Below, one piece after another: positions 32,027 through 44,011 of a stretch of 50,000 nt of DNA; position 1 is the stretch's first letter; the number at the start of each line of letters is the position of its first letter. Source of the stretch: Glandiceps talaboti (Eukaryota; Hemichordata; Enteropneusta; Spengelidae); assembly GCF_964340395.1 (NCBI RefSeq), contig NC_135562.1, forward strand, positions 8,310,134-8,360,133. Direction: 5' to 3'. Made by a program: the position numbers and the translations under genes. The notes under the pieces were generated by a model. The model was not told the DNA's origin. It saw only the letters and a list, made by a program, of their open reading frames with translations, and searched no databases.

Positions 32027-34486
32027 CTGTAAGAAAAAATACAAAAGCAAAGATGTAAGTGAATGTTATTTTCTTATTCCAGTGATCTATCTACACAACA
32101 GGTTCAAATGACCACTGTTTTGTGGGTCAAAGGTCGATTCATTGAGAACCTGGAAATTGTGTTACAACCCCATTATCTTGTACTTGCATTCAAATCTAAC
32201 CAGTCTCAACATGATGAAACCTGCCTATACAGTTGCCTCAAATTAACTTTTAACTGTATCAATGAAGAGGGCAAAGTGCAATAGATATGTTTTCAACTCA
32301 AGTATTATCAAGCTTTCCTTGATGGGTTTCAAAATTGGGCCAATTCACACCTTGAATGTGATGTGATAACAAGGAGAAAAACCGAGAAAAACCATACAAC
32401 AGCAGCAGCAGGAAACAACTGCTTTATTTGCAGTTGCTTGGTGGGTTACTGTGATAAACCAAAATGTAAACAAAATCCTGGGGAATTTGATGACTTGCAG
32501 ATTAGACAAGTCTGGCAAAGCATATTAGTTTTATCAATGTTGTGATGTAATCAATAACTTCATTAGTTTCCTGATACCAGGTTTCATTGCTATTGAGATT
32601 CTATCAATGACACTATCATACATCCAAACATCTAATGTTATCACTGTATTGTAAATCTTTCATATGATTACATTGTATTTAATTCATACTGAATTAGTTA
32701 GTCAATGAGTAACTATATCATTCAAAATGTTATGAATGAGTAATGTACAACTAGCCCTCGAAGACTGATGAATCTGGGGTGAATGCCTAGTGACTCAGAG
32801 AGACCTTGTTTTTGGTGTCTACTAACCATTACATGGCGAATAATAAAAGTTTATGGACGTCGTGTGGTTAGAGTTTCCCAAAATAAACTCGGATTGAAAT
32901 TACACGTCACTGTTTACCGGTCACCACTATACAACGCGACGCTAACGGTTTCTGCCGGTTTGTACAATTTTTCACTACCAAACTCTTCTCAGAAATTACG
33001 CAATCGTGTTTTTGACCGGCAAACAGACAAGGCAAATTTGTACTAGTCTGGCTCACGATTTCACGAATCCCTGCAATTTCAACCAGCGAAACTAAGAACC
33101 GTGACAACGTGAAAATATTTCGCTTGCATACCGTACGAGTAGACGAACTAACAATCAGCAACCTAAGTACGACGAATATTGCGAAATCCAGAATTGCTTA
33201 ATCAGGGGGCAATCAGGCGTTATCTCAGACGCTTTGATATCTATGAAGCCCTGTCGGACTAGGGTGTTCAGGTCGAGCGTTGCACTCTATATTCACGGCG
33301 GTATACAAACTACCTTAGCGCTTTGTTCGAAGGTGCAATATATATTTGACAATTTTTTTTGGCAAGGAACTCAACGTAACAATGCGTGTTTAAGGTGTGA
33401 AGGCCCATTGACAAAATTTTGTCAGCTGGTAATTGATTATCGATTCAAGTTCATGAACTTCAAAGTGAACCCATTTACGCTTTTGAACCGTAATAGGAAA
33501 AGTAAAGCTGGCATTATTCCCACAATTTCGAAATGATTCAGCTCAACGGAAGACGAACGAAAGCTGCAATCTAGCGACTCACCCGACACCAGCTGGTCAA
33601 CTTTTTGTTGTAGGAACGCACAACGAATGCGATGAATCACCAACAACAAAGAAACAAGCTCAAACACTTGTTCCCGACTTTCCGTACGTTCACTACCTGT
33701 TTCTCAAACGGGCTTCGTAAGAAATACGAAAACGCGGGGCTAGGACATTGATTCGACATGCTAATTTTCCGAAACATTTTATTTATAAACTGCAACATTT
33801 TACTTCATTGTTATAATTCGAATGTTGCAACCAAGTAACGAGTGGAAAACGAGCGGAACCGTGTTCACTATGACACGCTCCCATTCATACTTCTGACCCT
33901 ATTAAAACCAACGTGTGCGGTTGTAGTAGTTCAAACACGACGAACGCTTACCTGAGTCTGACGGTGTCTGAACGCCTAACTGGTCCTTCGGGTCGTTGAG
34001 AGGGTATGGGAAAACGGCAGTGGGGTCCACGCAGTCAGTTACGTTGTAATCCAATGCAGGAGGAGGGGTTAAACACGATGAAACGACAGCAGGGCCAACC
34101 TTTACGCTTTTGCTTTTCGTTTCTTCCTGCTGGGGCCCGTTCCCGTTGTTTCCTCCACTCCACATACAGTCTTGAATCAATTTTGATTTCAAATTAGCTG
34201 GGTCTGGAAACACAAATGTCTGAGTCAAGTTATCGTCATCCAAAGTGTCGGACACTTGCTGTAACTGCTCCGCAATGGCAGATGTTAAAAGGTTGGTTGT
34301 CTTCGACGGCCTACCGGGACTTCGAGGCGGCGTCGGTAGAAGCTCGAATTTCTTCCATATATCCTCGCTCGGTGTCGGCGTACCAGCGTAGAATTCCTCG
34401 TTTTCTTCTGGCCCGATGAAATACGGTTTGTACTCGTCGTAATCCATACACTGAAAATGTTGCGTTTCGGATCTCATTTCTGGCAT
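31461..34486 (-). CDS. MYC: MYC-family bHLH-leucine zipper transcription factor
   Basis: Two coding exons, 34486-33952 and 32026-31461, join in frame (phase 1) to 366 residues (human MYC 439). Known role: heterodimerises with MAX on CACGTG E-boxes in the nucleus and controls growth and proliferation genes. Seen: an MB0-like start (YDEYKPYF, residues 16-23, and EENEEFY), MYC Box [15 protein letters not shown] (44-57) with T52 and S56 equivalent to human T58/S62, MYC Box II core IQDCMWSG (104-111), the EEEIDVV motif at the exon 3 start (179-185), four SRPx repeats (261-276), and the bHLHZip (about 283-366) with H288, E292 and R296 as the E-box-contacting residues. ATG lies four bases after an acceptor, so a noncoding exon lies upstream as in vertebrate MYC. 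Only one family member is in the window; it is probably the single invertebrate orthologue of MYC, MYCN and MYCL. Confidence 0.97.
32027..33951 (-). other. MYC intron 2
   Basis: 1.9 kb. The part from about 32,800 to 33,900 is rich in CpG. No exon-like frame is supported. Confidence 0.75.
33952..34486 (-). CDS. MYC coding exon 2 (transactivation domain, MB0-MBII)
   Basis: 178 codons plus one base. It contains [20 protein letters not shown] (phosphodegron/FBXW7-type site) and [10 protein letters not shown]. The hydrophobic FSAAAKL part of vertebrate Box II is missing and is replaced by a Gly/Asn/Gln-rich run. The donor is TCAG|GTAAGC. Confidence 0.96.
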
Positions 34487-34489
34487 ATC

Positions 34490-34930
34490 CTAAAGAGAAA
34501 ATGACATGTGATAGTTCAGTAACGCTAGACTGTCGAAAAAATTTCAATCAGCTAGTCGGCCAGGAAGTCCTTATATGAATGTATGAATACACGAATACGT
34601 TACACGTGAATATGCTACGAATACATCTTTCACTTCTCGACTGTGAATTTAATAATAGTCATGTACCTTACCAGTCTGTTTGCAGTAATTGTCTGCAAAA
34701 GCTACCAAAACGAAAATATTACATACTAGTCTTGCAGTAGACATAACGACTATTTATTACGTTACGTATGTCTGTACGTTACTGTGAAATTTAAATCTCC
34801 CGTATAACACGAATATACATTACTCGCCAGACGGTAACATGTTTCAAAGAATTTCACCACCTAAATATAAAATATCACTCAACCCTCGTAGTATAACATT
34901 GGACTAATGAACTCCTACTTGTGTACTTAC
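34490..34930 (-). other. MYC intron 1
   Basis: 441 bases between the noncoding exon and the coding exon. Contains CACGTG at 34603-34608. Confidence 0.6.
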
Positions 34931-34931
34931 C
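34925..34931 (-). other. Splice donor of MYC noncoding exon 1
   Basis: A near-perfect CCAAG|GTAAGT on the minus strand (exon end 34931), paired with the CTTTAG acceptor at 34490-34491. This defines a 441-base first intron. The 5' end of exon 1 is not visible. Confidence 0.6.
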
Positions 34932-35620
34932 TTGGAGCTCAATTTTGAATGTTTTCACAAGAAAATCCAGGTAGAAGGAAATTACTATGTCCTCCTTTAC
35001 AAGCACCCAAGTCTAAATACGTCGAGTAGTAGGCGTAATGTGAAATGAAGGTCCGGAAAACCCGCTAAATGAACTGATACATTGCAAACTCTTGGTATAC
35101 ATACGCACGAGACTTTTCGCCCTCCCTCTTACCGGGGGTGTCACATTCATACTAAATATACCTTTCTGTGTCGCCAAAATCTGTCGAAAGCATTGTAAGT
35201 GCGCGATTGTAAGCCGCTCCAAGATAACCTTTGTCGAAAACATATTCTAACATTACACATTCGCCCTTTTTTCCCCTTCAGTTCCACGTTAATGTATACC
35301 ATAGTCTGTCGAAAAGGCCAATAAAGACGTGTCGATAGCACATAGAACTACGGGAGAGTTTTGCGTAGATTTTTCATTGAAATTTTCATGTGAGTTGACC
35401 CCCGACTACATTTTCGGTCTCAGTCTCAGGGGTCAACTTTGCTCTGACTAGTAATGGAAAGTCACATTTTAAAGCAACTTTTAGTGAAAAATTTGTCAAA
35501 AACATAATTAAAAAATCTATTTGAAACGTGTTATTTGTTTTCTTGTGCGTTCTTTTCTTTTCCGTGCCGCAAGAGAAGTCATCATCTTGCACTTCTTTAC
35601 GGCCGCGCATTGATGATAAA

Positions 35621-35721
35621 ATTTGCATAAAAGGTGCCACTGAGTTTCGGCGCGAAAAAATAAAGAGGGCGGGTCCTATGCAAATTACGCTTTTAGTCAT
35701 TTATGAAACATGAGAACCAAT
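35621..35721. promoter_or_regulatory. Candidate MYC promoter/enhancer cluster: octamer, E2F, GC box, octamer, CCAAT
   Basis: In 100 bases: ATTTGCAT (35621-35628), the E2F-like palindrome TTTCGGCGCGAAA (35645-35657; the minus strand reads TTTCGCGC), GC box GGGCGGG (35667-35673), ATGCAAAT (35678-35685, opposite orientation to the first) and CCAAT (35717-35721). It lies about 690 bases upstream of the exon 1 donor. The motifs are exact; function is inferred from position and density. Confidence 0.5.
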
Positions 35722-38034
35722 CAAGAGATCCAGAATGGGTGATCTCCATTCTCTTTTGAAGGGGTGTCTTGGTGAACACTGAAACGAGGGACAATATTGC
35801 ATTTTGTTTTGCAACACTGAGTATTGCAATAGCACCAATCTTGTTTTGAAACAAGTTTCCAAGGCCAAAATTAAAAATAATTTCGCAAAGTGGAAAAGGA
35901 CACAGAAAGTAAGTTGAGCGTCTTGTTTCGAAATGGTGTCTACCTCGTGGATTTGGCAGGTACGATAACGTTGACTGACCGACTGAACTCTACACCCCTA
36001 CTTCTTTTCATTCATTATCTGCTCAACAGTACGGTCGCGTGGGGTCGCGTCGAAATGTTTTACGTTCCTCGATTTCAAAATTGTAGTGAATATTTTCACG
36101 TAGCATTTTATCTTTAGACCCAGCTGTAAATTTGAATGCATAGAAACCAAGAAATACCAGTTATTAAACAGGTGTTTGTAAAGTCGAGTATCAAAGTTGT
36201 GACTGAAAAAGTCCACACTGCACGAGTTTGTTTCATGAACGGGGTAACACCGATACGCGTACGATAGTGTGTCACCTGTAAAAAATTACAACCGTATGGT
36301 TTCTGCTACTACGTTTCATTCATGAATTACACGTTGAAGCGAACACGTGTTGTTACGGCGTTACGACGTTCGCATCGGACCACGAATATATGTGAACTAC
36401 TGAACGGATGAAAGACAGCAAATGCGCACTACTCTTTCTTTTCTGCTTGTCAAATGTATATATATATATATATTCTTTATTTTTGCCCTATTCTGCAGAT
36501 GAGGTCATCGAGGTGTACTATGAAATATTTCGGCTTGTGATATCACGTACTGACCGTACTGCAACATTTGCGGCCTCTCTCGTTTGGGACTACATCTACA
36601 CTATTTTTTTTTCAGAGAGAATAAATATACACCAGACTACTCCTTATTTTAAAATCGTGGCGTTACATAGTATGTTCTCCACGCTCACATAAAGTTAACA
36701 CTTGTTTCGTTGCCTTGATCCCATTTCTAACTGAATAGTGTTTTGTGCGTACACATGTACACACCTTTATTTGTATTGAACTACTCTCAGTGGGTCAACC
36801 TGACGGAAATACAACGGAAGCGGTTTATCCATAAAGCGTTTGCTGTATATCTGTGGTCATATGCAAAGATTAGAAAAGTTCAAACAAACTTTTTTTTTTT
36901 AAATAAACATATAAAAAAAAAATATTTACAAAACAGTTTCGGCTGTTGTTGAAAACCATTTCAGTGATAAGTATAAGTGGTTCGAGGAATCATTTATTCT
37001 CTTTCGTTTCGAAACGGATGTGTAATGTACCTCGTTCCGAAACTAGCGCACTGTTTTCATTTCGAATGCTTTTAAGGTACATATCCCCCTAACGAGTACG
37101 GTTACAGTGCTTGCAGACGAAACATGTCCCGCGCTAGTAGCCTGTAGGGTAACAGTGGCCGGCTGACGACGAAAGTTCATCCCATTCACACTGTCTGCTC
37201 TGGTCTGTACATGTGTATAGGTCGTGACACGGATACAACAGAACTCAGTGTGAATATTCACATTATACCCCTAATGAGGAAAACGGAAACTGGGTTATTA
37301 CGTTTAAGAGAACCGAGTTATCTACTATAAACAAACTTTTGGAGACTTCGACATTCCAAGGATGACTATAATACCATGGAAACTGCAACAGGGACGCTGA
37401 AATTTGTGGTCACGCGCTCCTTCGCTTGTTCGATAGCATGCGTAGCATAATAAGTAGAACCTCGACCCAATGAACTGTGCGATAGAAAAAAAGGACTGTT
37501 ACAGTGATTGTCATGGGTCAATACATTGACGATTTGACGAATTGAAACCGCGAAAAATTTGAAAAAAAGGGCCCTGTGTGCAAAAGAAGAAATATAACCC
37601 CCGGTTTTATCTGTACTAATGCGACATAGCAGAAGTAGTATAAAGGACCACCGTGTGTAGGTGTTAGCTTACTATCTACATGTAATTAGGTGTTGTCATA
37701 CGTATCATCAATTGGGGAGGGGGGTCTATGTAATAATTGCTATACTTTCACAATGTTTGTGTCCACGATAGTTTTTTTCATACTGTGGTTTTTCATAGGA
37801 AACCAGTATCACATTACGTCTCAAGTCTCAGAAGTGGTCTGAGCTCAACGTGTGACAGTATACTTATTCAATTGACTCAGCTTAGTGCGAAAATCGTCAC
37901 TTTACCAAACCACGTGATGTCATTTCTAAAACCGCAATTTAAAAATGTGTAAGTTCAGACGTGTACTATCTTTGCCGTGGGAAAATTATGTTAGCTGGTT
38001 TTTCATTTTTTTTGCGGGCGCTCTTTCCGATGAT

Positions 38035-38042
38035 TTTCCCGC
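38035..38042. promoter_or_regulatory. E2F-type TTTCCCGC
   Basis: An exact E2F consensus in a CpG-rich patch, 3.5 kb upstream of MYC coding sequence. Others lie at 41428-41435 and 47286-47293 (as GCGGGAAA). Confidence 0.3.
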
Positions 38043-39623
38043 GGTTATTCGTACTAATTATACAAGTTTACGCCCACATACACCTAAAAATGTAGGATAC
38101 GTTTCACACCGACTGATATACGTTCATCTGCCACTGGAATTTAGCCTGCGCAGGAAACCTATAACGAACAGCACCCGAATACAATATACATACTTGCTGT
38201 AGCCTTGACTAGTTGTTAAAGTCAGTCGGTAAACGTTGCCATCGTAACAACGGGTGGGATTGATGAATATTAAAAATATTTCCCATTTTTTACATTTATA
38301 TAAAGAGTAAACATTTTATTTTATTTTAATTACAATCCTAGACCGTAATAACAATGGAATTCTTTTTAAATTCCTTTATAAAGACTTGAGCATGTCTTGC
38401 AGAGACGAAAACTGCGTAAGAATTTGCCACTGGGATACCGTTACACGCGTGGATGAGTATGTCGTGCTATGATGTCGGAATTTTTTTATGTGAAAATTAA
38501 TTTCTTTTTTTTTCTGTATATGTAGTGCTACAGTTGGCAAGCACAGTTGTCTTTGTGCATGAAATTACAACAAGATTGTCATGGCAGACGTTCATAATCG
38601 CAGAATTTCGTTTCAGTCACCATTCACGAAAATTGAAGAACGGTGAACATGTCAGTGCCTCGTGTGCTGTTCCAACATCAAAAATAACATGGGCAGATGT
38701 ACACATTTCTTTCTCCAATTGCGTAATTTTTGATTAATTGTAGCATGATCATCAATTATCACGCTTTCTCCGATTGTTTATTTTTTTCCAAGTTGTACGT
38801 GTACCCCCGTTGTTCTTGTTTCCGTTCCCTTATCATTGGTCATCGCTGTACCAGTTCTATTTTAGGACTTCACGCATGTAGACACGTGTGTACTTTTTAC
38901 GAAGACGCAAGGCTGGTCGTCTGTATAAACAAAAGTGATACAACGTACCAAATGTTACCCTCTTTTTAAAGACCGTTCGGTGGTGGAACCCTTTGTTTAG
39001 AATTGAATTACTTCATATGTATCCTTTTTGCAGTTTATCGGTCTGTCTGTCCGTCTATCTGTTTGTCCGTCCGCCCGTCTCTCTCTCTCTGTGTTTGTTT
39101 GTTTGTTTGTTTGTGTGTGTGTGTTTGTTTGTTTGTTTTTATTAGTTTCTCAGTTTGTTTGTGTGCGTTAGTTTGTATGTTAATGTTTTTATATACTACG
39201 GTTTTGTAGGTCAATCCGTCTGTATGTCAGTTTCTTTGAATGTCTATTATCGTTTTGATGTGAATGTCTCTCTCTCCACATGTTTCCATTCATGCCGCAC
39301 TGTACATGTTTGAACATGTCAAAAGTTCCATCTTTCTTTACACGCCAACAATTTGAAGTATGCATTGACAAAAAACTATGTCAATCGTCATACAAAACAC
39401 ACTTTGTAACAAATAGAAGTGGTACTTTTGCCACTAAACGTATATAACCAAAATTAGTTACTATGGCATCGTTCAAATTGAAGAATCTCTCCAACAACTC
39501 CACCCACCCCTCTCAAAACTGATATACACGACCCAGTTTTCTTGTAAATATACATTCTGAAATCGGATAAATAAATTGATAAACTAATGATAAATGAATA
39601 CACAACTCGGGCACTTCAAATGA

Positions 39624-39831
<208 letters not shown>

Positions 39832-41016
39832 AGATGCGTAGAACTCGCGCAAAGGTGATTGCATAGTTCAATAACCAGTGAATATTAACCGCTACATAGA
39901 TGAACATTAGATTCCAGATGAAAAAATAGAAAAAAAAATGTTTCATTTTATCTTCTTCTTTTTTTTTTTACTTTAATCGGATTTAATGATATACTACCAT
40001 TATACGTGTGTGGCGGTGAGATTAAAGGAAAAGAAATAGCTATGCCCTGGATGGAATCCCATATATCGATTTCAAAACGTCTAGTAGTACATAACGTTGA
40101 TTCCTGAACGAAATGCAAGGTGGGAAAATTAGGTATATTATTTCTTTATAAAATGAAGATGAAGCACACCTCATGTCTAGCCCAGTTATTAACTGTTATG
40201 TTTGTTTTTATCTCTCCACGTGTAATACAGACTCGAAATACAGGCCGATCCGAATCTTAGAATCGGATTGCAAACTCGACCCATGGGGAAACAAAATGCC
40301 TTCGCTACACGAATCAATGAACAATTGACTCATTAGATTTGATTGTGCTTCCAGGAACTATTCTGGGTTGTTTCATCCCACTAATTACAATGTTGAAATT
40401 TGTTACTGTAGTATAGCGTAATTTACAACCAAGTTGGAAACCACATATGTATATATTGAATAGGTACATGTACACTCAATGCACCCGTTTCACCCAGGTA
40501 ACAAAGCATACAAGGCTGTTTTAATTGTTTTTTACTCATTATAATATCAATACACACACAATGAATACACCAAGTACATTGTCTTGCTGGGGCTTGGCAA
40601 TTAAATCCGAGTAATTAGCACACTATACCGTTGTATGTTGGTATTTCTTTTATTTCTTTAGATGCTAAAACAGAATAATTAATTACAAAAGGAAAAAAAA
40701 CACTCGACGACAGACAATCGTTAGAGTGTTTGTTACCTGATGTGATACTAGTATGATGTGATCGAGACTTAAGACACAAAACGACTGTAACAACAAAATT
40801 AGGTCTCTCCTCTTTGAAGGATAGGCCAGAACGAAAACAATTTATATCGTATGTGTGATACCAGAATGGACAGCACAGTATCGGTTTGAAGCAATTGCGA
40901 CCAAGTCACATAAAACGCGAGCATTAATTATACCTAGTACCTCGAACAAAGTGATTCTCTACAGAAAAAGCGACTCAAATGCAAATAATTGATGCGTTGA
41001 GCTACTCCACGCCCGC

Positions 41017-41087
41017 ACGTACGTACGTATGTATGTACATACATACATACATACATACATACATACATACATACATACATACATACT
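41017..41087. repeat. Short strand-switching TATG/CATA tract
   Basis: ACGTACGTACGTATGTATGT switches to (ACAT)n, the same organisation as at 8766-9000. Confidence 0.93.
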
Positions 41088-42117
41088 ACCAGACAAACAT
41101 GTGCACATACACAACTTTTCAGTCATCTTGCCGAGTAAACTTTGTCGATATCTTCTATCCAGGTTTGGTGAAATTAAACTTTGATCAATATTTATTGTTG
41201 TAGCTCTAATTAGTACATGTAATTTGTCTCTACGCTTCACAGGCATGGCAGCACTTCACCCGATTAACACGTGCACTCAAATTAGAAAATTCTTACACAA
41301 ACTACAACTTGTAAACATAACGACGTTACTGAATTAATAAACACTATTTCTATGAATTCAGTTCAGAATCTAATTTTAAAATGTCAAAAAATTGTTTTTG
41401 GTTAAATGAACTTATCCCACAATTTTGGCGGGAAAAAAGTTGACGATTGTTCATTTGTAAATTGTAGTTGCAATCTGATTAAAATCTGATCTGTTGTAAA
41501 GCGGCTAGTACATAGTAGCGGCTAATTGAGATACATTGTATCAAAAGTTGTCTAATTCAGAAAATTGAGCTTGTTTCTTGCGCGTCATGCATGCGGGTGA
41601 CGCCAACAGGATATTACTAGGGGATGCAGTCTGTAAACTTTACAGTTAATGTTTACTCTAATTTTATGCTGAAGATGAAATATTCTTTTATTAACTAAAG
41701 ATTGTTTGAACTTCTGAAACGTGAATTACGTTTAGTAATTTATATACCTCTTGCTAGGAATTCATATATGATATAAAACTGACAAAATAACGTACTCCCA
41801 GTAATTTATTGAGTACAATGAATTTGAAAAAGTACACCAAAGGCGGGTTACCAGGATGCTATTCAACCATCTTAAATCACAAAGTGTCACTGCTAGTACA
41901 AAGTTAGCTAACTGGCTTGAAAATGCCATTCACCAGAACTAAATCTGTCCAGCCTGTATGTCGGAACGTCAAGTTCCGAGTCTGGGCTTTGGAACAAAGG
42001 CTTGCATAGGTCAGCAATTGGTGTGATACTGGGTAAACTGAATATGCGGGAGTTCGGTTACAGTTTATCGAGCTTTTCGAGGTTTGCCTAAGCTATGAAA
42101 CGAACTAGAAGATTACT

Positions 42118-42543
42118 CACAGGAAGCCCAGGAACCATGCTACAAACAAACAAACAAACATGCAAGCAAAATACACAAACAAGCAAACAGCAAATAAATA
42201 AACAAACAAACATACGCATGGAAGTAATAATATATTGTTTTATACTCGTCCATACAAAAAAAGTCACGCCCCTTGTGTGTTTTTGTAATGGATGGGTAAA
42301 AATTACCATGCATATGTTTGTTGTTTTATTTGTTTGTTTGTTTGTTTGTTTGGTTGTTTGTTTGTTTGCTTGTGCATTTGCTTGTTTGTTTATATGTTTG
42401 TTCGTTTGTTTGTTTGTGTTTGTTTGGTTGGTTGGTTGGTTGGTTGGTTGGTTGGTTGGTTGCCTGTTTGTTTGTTTGTTTGTTTGTTTGTTTGTTTGTT
42501 TGTTTGTTTGTTTGTTTGTAACATGGTTCCAGGCCTCCCTGTG
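42118..42543. mobile_element. Foldback element with microsatellite arms (CAAA)n...(TTTG)n
   Basis: The left end CACAGGAAGCCCAGGAACCA then TGCTACAAACAAAC matches the complement of the right end, CACAGGGAGGCCTGGAACCA then TGTTACAAACAAAC. Inside, CAAACATACGCATGG (left) pairs with the complement of CCATGCATATGTTTG (right), and further in TCCAT-ACAAAAA pairs with TTTTTGTAATGGA. The whole 426 bases therefore fold on a loop near 42265. The right arm is longer owing to TTTG expansion and a GGTT block at 42425-42461. Confidence 0.85.
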
Positions 42544-42799
42544 GTTTCGTGTCGAGATAGACACCATGAAGATAATGCACAAACATCACTTACACAGTGT
42601 CAACTCTTCCTTTTAGTTAATCACATCAACAGTAACAGCATGCACACTACTACAATTACAATAGACATGAAGTATAATGAAGTTCAAACACAATCCATGG
42701 TCAGCAGCCAACTGAACTGTTTCTTTTATGTATGCAGTTACTGTTTATACCATTAACTAAATAAAGAGTCCACTTTGTGTCACTGTCACGGTGTTTGTA

Positions 42800-42801
<2 letters not shown>

Positions 42802-42840
<39 letters not shown>

Positions 42841-42867
42841 TAATGTGTGTGTGTGTGTGTGTGTGTT
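42802..42867 (+). repeat. Two (TG)n blocks with duplicated TTTGTAATG spacer
   Basis: TTTGTAATGTGTGTG occurs twice, so the flank and TG run were duplicated together. Confidence 0.92.
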
Positions 42868-43833
42868 ATCTTTTTTGTGTGTCTATCTTTAAAGGAAACC
42901 TTATGACAATGCTCAGTAATATTGATAGTTCCGTTTTAACAGTTTGGGCAAGATTCTCCGAAACTAACTATAATTTGCATAATGCCGTAATTACTCTGCC
43001 TTTGTTTCGCACCTTTGTTTTAACGTTACCATCTGATTAAGATATATCACTACCCGTATCTTTGTATTCGTTCGGGACCCAATTTGGCCTTTACCTTGTC
43101 CTTTCCGAAGTTTATTTCCCCTTTATTTTACTCCCTTTAATCGTTTCACTCAAAGAATGATTAATCTTAGTTAACAGAAAGTAATATTGTGATGTCAAGC
43201 CAAATATAGCTGATTTCATCAAGTTATTTGTCAAGTTTTGAGACAATGTCGATTTTTGTTGCGTTTAAATACCATACCCAGTATCACAGGAATTGCTGAA
43301 TTGTATTAGTATTAGCAAAAGGTGGGCCTCGGGGTGGATATATCTCTAATTATAACCTGTACACCTTTTCATTGATTTTTATAAATTGTCACCTATCTGA
43401 CCGTCTATACAATGGAGTGTAACTGACCACATATCTTTTAGCTTGAAATATCATCGACAAAGACTCGCGAACAATTGGTTAGTTTGTACGACGTCCTAAG
43501 ACGGCCGCATTGGAATGCGCCATTAATAAATAACGAAGCCCTTTCATTAGAAGTTGTCTGGTCTTTTAAAAAAGAAAAAGGGCCACCTCAATGGCCAAGC
43601 CAAGCCGGACAGACGGTGATTGTAATTTAAATATAACTGTACCAGCTTGAACAAAAATCAACCCTACGTAACAAATGCTTATACAACGCCTTTTTGAAGA
43701 CAATACTGGGAGCAATAAGTAGAAAATTAAACAAAGGCATGCCCCGATGCTGTAAACCACGGATCAGCCGTCGATATTTAAGCCAACCGGGTGGTCGCAG
43801 CTTCATTTATTTTCGTATATCCAGCAAATGTTA

Positions 43834-44011
43834 GCCTATCTGTAGATTTGAACCACTATATGGCTACTACCATATTCCGCTATCGTATCTGACATTTTTA
43901 TTTTTTTTGAATTTTCGCTATTGTTGAGAACGGAACGAAAATTCAAAAAAAAAATCAAAGGATAGCGGAAAGTCGGTTGTAGCGATAGAGTGGTTCAAGT
44001 CTTCAGGTCGG
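43834..44011. mobile_element. Foldback MITE, about 178 bp, flanked by TTA
   Basis: The left arm CTGTAGATTTGAACCACTAT then ATGGCTACTACC is complementary to the right arm (complement CTGAAGACTTGAACCACTCT then ATCGCTACAACC). The pairing continues through TTCCGCTATC/GATAGCGGAA and GAATTTTCG/CGAAAATTC to a short loop. TTA lies immediately outside each end (43831-43833, 44012-44014), a 3-bp target duplication as made by PIF/Harbinger transposases. No ORF. Confidence 0.85.

Noticed and set aside
32907-33667. Open frames in the CpG-rich MYC intron 2
   Set aside because: No splice-consistent join to MYC exons and no recognisable domain; longer frames are expected where GC is higher.
35386-35713. Histone gene suggested by octamer plus a CATAAAAG TATA-like word
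   Set aside because: No histone reading frame exists on either side; the motifs fit better as MYC upstream elements.
42088-42756. Gln/Thr/Asn or Cys/Leu/Phe-rich proteins of 150-170 residues
   Set aside because: They are the CAAA/TTTG arms of the foldback element, open on both strands.
43730-43810. Possible tRNA around GCCCCGATGCTGTAAACCACG
   Set aside because: No cloverleaf: no A/B box pair or acceptor pairing could be made. I found no convincing tRNA or rRNA in the window.
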